From: Nigrospora sphaerica
Lineage: Eukaryota; Ascomycota; Sordariomycetes; Amphisphaeriales; Apiosporaceae
Length of the DNA stretch: 64,000 nucleotides
Assembly: GCA_018287875.1 (NCBI GenBank)
Contig: JAGVVL010000002.1
Coordinates: 1,550,001 to 1,614,000, forward strand
Reading direction: 5' to 3'
The notes beneath the pieces were generated by a model. The model was given only the letters and a program-made list of their open reading frames with translations. It was not told the DNA's origin and made no database searches. This document shows, piece by piece, positions 57,021 through 64,000 of this stretch (positions within the stretch are counted from its first letter, which is position 1; each line of letters begins with the position of its first letter). The position numbers and the translations under genes were made by a program.

Positions 57021-60000
57021 TCAAGGCACAATGCTCTGCCTCCATCGGTCCACTCTGTCGAACTGCTGTCCGGGCTGTTGCACGGGCATCGGCATCGTCT
57101 GCATCGGCACTTGCTGCATCGGGGGCATGCCATAGGCCGCCCCGTATCCCGCGGGCGCCGAGTACCCCGGGGCCGCCACGTTGTAACCTGGCATGCCGTA
57201 GCCGTTGCCCATCATGGCACCTCCTTGGCCCATCACGCCACCAGCCTGCATCCCCAGGCCGCTCCTGCTCGGGTTGGAAGCGTGTGCGGGTGGCCCCGAG
57301 AAGACGCGGCTGCTTCTTTGCAGTCCCGTCCCGCCTGTGCCGTCGTTGAACTGTCCTGCCTGATACGCACCAGACCGAACCAAGTTCGGCGTGCTCAGGT
57401 TCTGCGGCATTTGGTTCCGTAGTGCCGCCAGCTTGTGCTCTTGCTCACGCTTGAAACGGGCCGCCTCTTCCTGTTTTGCTCGCTCGGCGTCCACCCGGGG
57501 GTCACTCAGAACCCTTCGGGATGCGTTGTTGTTGCCAAGAACGTGAGCGAGCGAGGAATGGCGTTGGTCGAGGCCAGGCCGAATGCCTGCGGGCACGTCG
57601 TTGGTAGGTACAGGCGCAGGACCGGCACCCGCGCCGGCCGCCGCACCCGCGCCCATCTCACGCTCTCGGGCTTCTCGCTCGGCTTGCAAGCGACGACGCC
57701 GTTGGCCGAGCGTCTCCTCCTCCTCGGCCGGCTGGGCCATTTCCTTGCCTTTGCCTTTGGCATCTGCAGCCCCCTCGTTCGCTTTGAATGTCTCACCCAG
57801 CTGGCCGAGGAGCTCTTCGGAGAAGGCCATGCTCACGCCGCGAGCGCTCGGAAGAGGGTTTTCGGCTTCTTCTTGGGCGCGGAGCCGGCGTCTGCGCTCA
57901 CCCAGTGTCTCGCCCTCGACTTCATCGGCCTCGGGTGTCGGGTTGTTCATCCGGGGGCTGGGTTGCCCAAATCCGATGCTGCTCGAGTTCCACGCATGGC
58001 CAAGCGCCATCATGCTCTTGGGCTTCCTTAGAGGGCCCGGGTCCTGGCCGTGGAGACGTGCACGGCGCTGGCTCAGCGGCTCGTTCTCCTCCAGCTCGCG
58101 GCGTTCCATCAAACCCAACGGTCGGTGCATTTCAGCTTGGATAGCCGCCAGGTCGGTCGCGCCGCCCTTCTTAGCCATGACCAAGCCGAGTGGGAGATCC
58201 TCGTCATCGCTTTCCTCCTCGCCCTCTGCCCCCATAGTCTCCCAAGCGAGGTTGACCTTCTTACCCTTGCGCTTCTTGTGCTCCAGCTCGGCCACCGTGT
58301 CTAGCTCGAGCAGCGTAGAGTGCATTCCGTTGGGATACGCCTCGGCGGGCGCGCGAGTACGCAGTCTCTGTTGGTGCTTTCGCCTCTGCAGCTCCGCCAG
58401 GAGAGTTGTGGGTTGGCCTTGGAAGATGGGCTCGTCATCACTTCCTTCCGTATCATCGTTGGCATCTTCATCGCCGTCGGTAACGCGCACGCCATCGATG
58501 GACCCGGGGAGCTTGGTTCTCTCGTCACCCGAATCGTCTTGCTCACCGGCGCTCCTGGAGTCGCTCTTGACAGACGTCTGGTTGACGCTCAGCTTGCTCG
58601 GGGTCCGAAGATGGAACAGAGAACTCTTTTTCTTGACTTCCAGCTGGTCGGCCGCACTGGCGCGTTTGGCTTTCCGCTTCTTCTCCGGCGCAAAAGCGTC
58701 ACCGCCCATTTGACCGGTGAAGGCATGATCAGTAAAAACATGGACAGGTGCTTTCGCCGACGCATCCAAAATGCTATCCAGCGTAGCCGAAGCCGATCCA
58801 TCCTTGAGCTGTATTGCAGGCGTCTCCGACGGGGGCAAGTCGAAAAATGCACTGGCGCGGAGCTGCGGGGGGAGTTTTTTCAGGTTGGCCATCTGCGTTT
58901 TCCGCTTGTCGCCAGATTCAAGTACGGCCATCCGTGACTTTCGGGCTTCGTCGTTGAGCGGCCGGGGGTCGGGCCGGGGCTGCGTGGAAGATTCCCCGGG
59001 CGAGTCTAATTCCAGGGAGAGCTGACTGTTACCCAAATGGGGCGACAGGGGGTCGACAAGGGCAGGCGAAGGCAGCCCCGAGTTGGGCCCAGAGCCATGA
59101 GGGCCCAACAGCGGCTCTGGCGAGATTTCGGGGAGCCAGTTGGAAGGCTTGTTCTTGGTTTCGGGGATGGCGTTCAGAGCCCGCGACAGGCGTGCGTTTC
59201 GCTGATTAACTTTGGGCTTTTTGGAGAGCTTCTGTGGCAGGTTGAGCATCACCGGCACCCGTGCAGGGTAGTAGTGCATCTGATTGCCGGTTTCGGGGTC
59301 CATGTACGACTGGGGCCGCACGCTGAATTGGCCTGACCTCGACGTGGCCCCGTGCGTCGAGTCCTCGGGCATGTGGGCGCTCATGTCAATGCCGTTGAAG
59401 AGAGGGTTCGGCTTCTGGTTGAAGCGGTCCTCTACGTCGGGGGGGCAGTGCGCGCCGTCGAAGTCGGCAAAGGCCAGTTCGGCCTGCTCAAACGTGCCGG
59501 TAGAGCCAGTAGGGCTGCCGGGCCGCGGCGCCTGGTGGCCCTGCTGGTGAGGAAGAGGGTCTCGTTGGGCCTCGGCGTAGGCTTGGTCCCAGTAATCGGT
59601 AGGGCTCGACCCGTACGGCTGCGCATTGGGAGTCAGGTCAACATCGTCCATGGGCGGCATCCGAAGATGGGCGTCCTCGTCCTCCTCGGGCTCTTCCTCC
59701 AGCCTGTCTGCAGCATCCATGGCGGCAGCCGTCAGCGTCGTCGGCTCCATCTCGGCAATGCCCTTCAGGACGGGCTTCGACGCCGACTTGTTGCTTCGCA
59801 CAGAGGCGCGTCGCATGACGGAGCCAGGTTCGGATTCGCCGCCGTCCATTCTGGCGATGGAGGCGGAATGCAGCCGGGACAGGTTGTTGGAGTTGGACAG
59901 TAGCGAGTGTGTAGGGGACATCACATAAGCGGCGGGCGAGTAACCGCCGTGGCGAGCGGCGTTGTTGGTCTCGAGGATCGAGGTAGCGGCGGAAACCTGC

Positions 60001-61058
60001 CTCGACAAGGGGGCGCCAAAAGCGTTGGCTTCGGAGGCGGCGACGCTAGCCGCAAGAATCGATGAGCGGCGGCTGTCGCTCCGCTTGAGCTCGCTGTGCA
60101 AGTCCCGAATGGCGGCGTCGATGGACGAAGTCAATGACAACTTCTCGGCGGTAGCCTCGAGCTGGGCAACGTTGCTGGAGCGCGAGCTCGCACGGGACCG
60201 AACGCTCGGGGACGGGTGGACGAGGGCGGTCCTTTTGGTGGAGGCGGTGCGCAGGGGCTTCGGCGTGAGGATGGGCGTTGTAGAATGAGGTGGCGCGGTC
60301 GGCGAGAGGCCTGAATCCGGCGAGCTTTGGTCGGCAGGGGCGACGGCGGCCTTATCAGCGACGGTGGGCGGTGAATGCACGGCAGATGCAGGCGCGAGTG
60401 CAGGACGCGAGGACGGCGGTAGTGAAGCTGGCGCGGGTGCGTCTACCCAAGCAGCCACGGGCGAGACGGGCGATGGGCGGTGCGACGGTGGTGATTGGGA
60501 TGTTGTCAGATCTGGCTCGGGGGCGTTGGCGTGGCTGCGCTTGTCGGCAATTGTGGCCGTTGCCTCTGGCGGACCCAAAGGTTGATCGACTGCTGATGCA
60601 GAGCCGGAGGGACCTTCTGGAGCTGGCGCTGGAGCCGCTGCTGGCGCTGGCCGGGCCAAATTTGGTTCGGGGTTCGTACTGGAGCTTCCCGTATCCACGT
60701 CGCGTGCAGAAAGGAGGTCGTATTCACCAATATTGCCGGCAGCGTGCTGAAGCGCGGCAGGGGCACGTGCTGTTGGGTTTAATGATTGGGCGGCGCGGTT
60801 CATGCTGGCCGCGGTGCTGCTAGTCGTGGCTGTAGGCTGTGCTTCGGGGCTCTCGTGCTCTGCAGGGGCGCCCGTGTCGCTGTCGCCGCCAGCATGCTTG
60901 CCCGGGGCCACGGCGTCGCTGTCCATGGAAATGGGCGTGTACGAGGCCTCGTGCGGCCGCAGGAAGGGCATGGGCGAGGACGAGGGGGCCGGTGAGTTGG
61001 ACATGGGCGGTGACGGGCCCTCGTTCCTGACGGGGTCGTCGCCGTAGGTGGCGGCCAT
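57021..61058 (-). CDS. Large disordered protein with LGxRRRRL-type repeats
   Basis: A single exon of 1345 residues from ATG 61058; the frame extends further only to a TTG. There is no enzyme domain, signal peptide or membrane segment. It is Ser/Pro/Ala-rich and probably mostly disordered. One block looks well conserved by eye: SYMDPETGNQMHYYPARVPV and NLPQKLSKKPKVNQRNARLS at about residues 580-625. Toward the C-terminus three related motifs recur at about 60-residue spacing: PLSQRRARL (near 990), TLGERRRRL (near 1050) and TLGQRRRRLQAE (near 1113). The last 130 residues are Gly/Met/Gln/Pro-rich. Acidic and Lys-rich patches suggest a cytoplasmic or nuclear scaffold; that is inference. I recall related uncharacterised proteins in Pezizomycotina. 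A spliced 5' UTR beginning beside the GA tract at 61843 is likely. Confidence 0.85.
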   Translation of the reverse strand: MAATYGDDPVRNEGPSPPMSNSPAPSSSPMPFLRPHEASYTPISMDSDAVAPGKHAGGDSDTGAPAEHESPEAQPTATTSSTAASMNRAAQSLNPTARAPAALQHAAGNIGEYDLLSARDVDTGSSSTNPEPNLARPAPAAAPAPAPEGPSGSASAVDQPLGPPEATATIADKRSHANAPEPDLTTSQSPPSHRPSPVSPVAAWVDAPAPASLPPSSRPALAPASAVHSPPTVADKAAVAPADQSSPDSGLSPTAPPHSTTPILTPKPLRTASTKRTALVHPSPSVRSRASSRSSNVAQLEATAEKLSLTSSIDAAIRDLHSELKRSDSRRSSILAASVAASEANAFGAPLSRQVSAATSILETNNAARHGGYSPAAYVMSPTHSLLSNSNNLSRLHSASIARMDGGESEPGSVMRRASVRSNKSASKPVLKGIAEMEPTTLTAAAMDAADRLEEEPEEDEDAHLRMPPMDDVDLTPNAQPYGSSPTDYWDQAYAEAQRDPLPHQQGHQAPRPGSPTGSTGTFEQAELAFADFDGAHCPPDVEDRFNQKPNPLFNGIDMSAHMPEDSTHGATSRSGQFSVRPQSYMDPETGNQMHYYPARVPVMLNLPQKLSKKPKVNQRNARLSRALNAIPETKNKPSNWLPEISPEPLLGPHGSGPNSGLPSPALVDPLSPHLGNSQLSLELDSPGESSTQPRPDPRPLNDEARKSRMAVLESGDKRKTQMANLKKLPPQLRASAFFDLPPSETPAIQLKDGSASATLDSILDASAKAPVHVFTDHAFTGQMGGDAFAPEKKRKAKRASAADQLEVKKKSSLFHLRTPSKLSVNQTSVKSDSRSAGEQDDSGDERTKLPGSIDGVRVTDGDEDANDDTEGSDDEPIFQGQPTTLLAELQRRKHQQRLRTRAPAEAYPNGMHSTLLELDTVAELEHKKRKGKKVNLAWETMGAEGEEESDDEDLPLGLVMAKKGGATDLAAIQAEMHRPLGLMERRELEENEPLSQRRARLHGQDPGPLRKPKSMMALGHAWNSSSIGFGQPSPRMNNPTPEADEVEGETLGERRRRLRAQEEAENPLPSARGVSMAFSEELLGQLGETFKANEGAADAKGKGKEMAQPAEEEETLGQRRRRLQAEREAREREMGAGAAAGAGAGPAPVPTNDVPAGIRPGLDQRHSSLAHVLGNNNASRRVLSDPRVDAERAKQEEAARFKREQEHKLAALRNQMPQNLSTPNLVRSGAYQAGQFNDGTGGTGLQRSSRVFSGPPAHASNPSRSGLGMQAGGVMGQGGAMMGNGYGMPGYNVAAPGYSAPAGYGAAYGMPPMQQVPMQTMPMPVQQPGQQFDRVDRWRQSIVP

Positions 61059-61839
61059 GATGACGGCGAGGCCGTCGAGGTTGGTGGGCAGAGTCGGTAG
61101 GTATGGCGGTAAAAGGGAGGCCAGAGAGGAGGGAAACCTTGTAAGTGTTGAGCACCCGCCTACAGAGTAGGTAGCTGATGCCAATGCAGAGCTGGCAGGG
61201 CCGACAGGGCGGGCCGAACTGACTGCGCCCGGTGTTTACTATTGTTATATTATGATGGCCCGGGTCTTCCCGCGAGGTTTTGGGACGACGACGAAACAAT
61301 ACGACTAGGCCCCCCCTCCCCAGCGGCGGCCGTGCCGGAGGCAGATATACTGGCGCGCGGTGTTGCGTTGGCTGTGCGCGCACCTGCTCAGGCCCCGTAG
61401 GGGTAAATGTAAGATGTAGCACGTACGGTGTGTACTTGCTTTGCTTCCCGCTTCCAGCCTGTCTGAGCTGGCGGGGCCGGCCACACCTCGACCGGTGGAT
61501 CACGTTTCCTACCAATCCCGCAGCCGCGACGATGGTGGCCGGTCTAGTCCCAGCAGCCGTGGAGACCAAAGCAAACCGTCTCGTATTTGCCGGGACACGC
61601 AGGGAAGGGAACGCTGCGGCGGCGGAGGAAGAGCAGCGTAGGATGACGCGAAAGAATAAGAAGCTGGCGAGGGCGACGTGTAAGAAAGTGGGTGCCGGGC
61701 CGGATGGACGGAGGGTGAGGGAGATGAGGGCCACATCGGTGTGGGTGACAAGGAGAAGGAGGTCATGAGTGGGGGGGGAAGGGAGGTAGTATATGAAGTA
61801 CGGATGTATGGGAAGTATTGCGTGTATGTACAGGTGACT

Positions 61840-61842
<3 letters not shown>

Positions 61843-61918
<76 letters not shown>
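61843..61918. repeat. (CT)38 microsatellite
   Basis: An uninterrupted 76-base CT run, read as (GA)38 in the direction of the neighbouring minus-strand gene. It ends exactly where a GTAAGT donor begins (61842 down to 61837). Confidence 0.97.
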
Positions 61919-61921
<3 letters not shown>

Positions 61922-62000
61922 GCACACACACACACTCTCTCTCGCACTCTCACTCTCTCTGTATGTGTGTGCTATGTGTGGGTGGGTGGGTGGGTGGGTG
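61919..62000. repeat. Compound CA/CT/TG/GGGT microsatellite
   Basis: A CA run, interrupted CT runs, a TG run and about five GGGT units follow the (CT)38 tract directly. Confidence 0.85.
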
Positions 62001-64000
62001 AGAACTTGGGCCTATGCGCGTGTGCGTGTGAGGACCTGAGAAAGTAGAAGGAATGTACTGACTCCGTACGAATAGAATTGCAGGGTGGGCTGGGATGAGG
62101 CCCTTAGCCAATTTGTGTGTAAGGTAAAGTAAGAGCTGGAATGTATTTCAGCCCGCAGTGGAGGGATGGGCTCCCGTCGCTAGATGTCAACTTCGTTCCC
62201 GAGTGGTTGAGATACCAACTGACCCAAGTCACCCGGGATCCATGCATCATTCATTCACGGTGAGCCCTGTTGGGTTGGCGTGTCCCGCCCGCCGGACGGG
62301 AATCCTTACGAGCGTAACGGGGGGCCCCTAGAGTTTGGGCACCTTGGGTAGGAGGTAGATAAGCAGCAGGAGGTTTGCATGGATGGAGTGGTATCCCGAT
62401 GCGAAGTATGGAGACGACGTGTCGGTGTCGGCGCATGCGCAACCATCGCATTAACAACTTCTCGCCTTTTTGCTTCTCCCGTTTGAATTTTTCCTCATCT
62501 TACACACGCCCTGGACTGGCGGCCAGGATGGCTTGCAGGTATGGATCAAGGATCCCAGCGCGCATCCCCGTCATACATGGGCTTGCTGCCGACCTGCCAA
62601 GGCTTAACGCTGCCAGTTCGCCAGGCCTTCGCTGGGGGGTCGTACAAGTTGCGAGGCTTGAAGGGGGGCCCGACGACGACGCCGAGTGGGGCTTTACCGG
62701 CATGAAGCGCAACGCACAGGGGGCGATCGCGGTGCTTGTGGGTTTCCTGGGCTCGTGGCCAGCCGATCTGTTCTGGGCTGGTTCGAGAGTTCCAGAAGGG
62801 GGAAGTCGTCGTCCTCGCAAATCGAGATGGATGACGGGGGGGGGGGCTGTTCTGTTTCTGTCCCTGCTGCGTCGGCGTTGGCGTCGACTTCTGCTGCCGC
62901 GGTGCGCTCGACGCGCGACTGGCGAAGGAATGCATCCATATGCCAGCTGGAGCACTTTACGGCTGACTACCCCCGGCATCGCATCCTTGCCTCGCCTTGC
63001 CCTTCCCTGTCCGGGCTGCTCGACCGTCCAGCGCAAGTGCACGACATGCCATGCCGACGCCATGCCACATGGGATCCGGGTCCCTGAGTCGAGGGCATCA
63101 AGAATCAAAACCTGTCGCACAGGGGTTTGGGGCCAGCCCAGTGGTCTCGGTCCGCTTCACCCAATTGGGCCGCCGATGGGGCCCGTGTAGCCGGTCAGGT
63201 TACGTGCGACCCAGCGAGGTTGCTGATGCGCATCGTGTCTCTCAGCCCGAGCATCGACGGACGAGCCGCCCGCCCATCAGCCGTAACTTCTTGACGGGCC
63301 ATGGGCCTCTCGCTGAATTTGGCCGTCTGGGAAGGGGAAAGAGAGGGGGGGAAGGTACTTTTTCAGCGTCAAGTACCTAAAGTGCCTACTTAGGTACCTA
63401 CGCCTCGTGCCACCACAACGCTGGAACTGCTTCCTTCTTCAGTGCCGAGAATGACCTCTGCCAACCAATATAGGTACTCCCACACCACCGCCGATAGCGC
63501 CCTCTAGCTCCTCTACTGGGGTTCTCCTGCATGGCATAACCATGGGCCGTATCAAGATGGGCTGCCCATGGCTATCTCGTGGTAACACGTGATGATCTAG
63601 GTACTATCTATGTATGCAGTTTCCCGCCCCCGTCCGCCTTGTTAAGGTGCGTGTTAGTAGGTTCCGGTGTCAACGGTGTCAAGCGGGCAAGCTCAAGTTT
63701 GCTGTCCTGGAAGGCACCTATGCTATAGAGAGGTACCTAGACCCGCCGATCGACCCGTCCCTCGTCTCTCCAGGGCAAACGGCGACGGGGGAAGGAGCCA
63801 ACGAGCCAACGACCGACGGTATACACCGTTGGAACGCTTTTTCGACGAGTGCGTACGTCAGCGCGGGGGACACAACTTCTCCCGCCCGCCGGAACTTCAT
63901 ATTCTACAATGCAAACCACAATACAATCGCTATAGTGTGGGGGGGGGGGGGCTCGGGCGATCCTACCTGTTCCTGAGTCTGCTGTGCAAGACGGCGGTAC

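Larger units (their letters stand above)
61059..64000. other. 5' region of the disordered-protein gene and flank
   Basis: The first 800 bases are the leader and promoter side of the 1345-residue gene, with a possible UTR intron ending near 61163 (CTGTAG on the minus strand). Past the microsatellites, 62100-64000 has frames on both strands (for example 62375-63190) with no recognisable product, and AGGTACCT palindromes at 63391-63400 and 63731-63740. Confidence 0.45.

Noticed and set aside
60820..61953. Long minus-strand frame with an Arg-Glu repeat
   Set aside because: The length comes from the GA microsatellite. It shifts out of phase with the real 1345-residue gene and has no conserved content.

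Overview
This window is nuclear DNA of a filamentous ascomycete (Pezizomycotina), most likely a Sordariomycete. Protein genes are GC-rich. They are split by short introns of roughly 45-130 bases with GTRNGT donors, CTRAY-type branch sites and YAG acceptors, with occasional AAG acceptors. The gene set includes fungus-typical families: a conidiation protein CON-6, a SAT4/Pth11-like rhodopsin-domain membrane protein, a HET-domain protein, a Tri5-type terpene cyclase and a PaxU/TMEM53-like (DUF829) protein. I cannot name the species from the sequence alone.

Left part (1-16000): a tRNA-Tyr gene with an intron and a small tandem array resembling its T arm; a small two-exon gene of unknown function (+) converging on a membrane-anchored amidohydrolase (-); con-6 (+); a six-exon SAT4-family gene (-); and a three-exon secreted, probably GPI-anchored protein (-). 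Gaps between these genes are 0.3-2 kb and show no further convincing genes.

Middle (16000-31100): a housekeeping block. It holds GET5 (+; tail-anchored protein insertion), cofilin (-; actin turnover; a start codon alone at the end of its exon and an 11-nt micro-exon), mitochondrial HSP60 (-), cytoplasmic tyrosyl-tRNA synthetase (-; six exons), a small cysteine-rich secreted protein (+) and 6-phosphofructo-2-kinase/fructose-2,6-bisphosphatase (-).

Right part (31100-64000): a sparser, more accessory stretch. It holds a secreted aspartic protease (-; five exons), a DUF829 hydrolase (+), a small Cys-rich protein (-), an orphan Tri5-family sesquiterpene cyclase (-; three exons), a HET-domain protein (+; three exons), a single-pass membrane protein with a Cys-rich apple-like ectodomain (-), an 87-residue CxxC protein (-) and a 1345-residue disordered protein with repeated LGxRRRRL-type motifs (-). 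A long GA tract abuts a possible 5'-UTR splice donor upstream of the last gene. Intergenic DNA here is rich in microsatellites and AGGTACCT palindromes.

The genes do not form one pathway or a recognisable biosynthetic cluster; the terpene cyclase has no P450, transporter or regulator beside it. Exon boundaries were worked out by eye from splice consensus, reading-frame continuity and family conservation.
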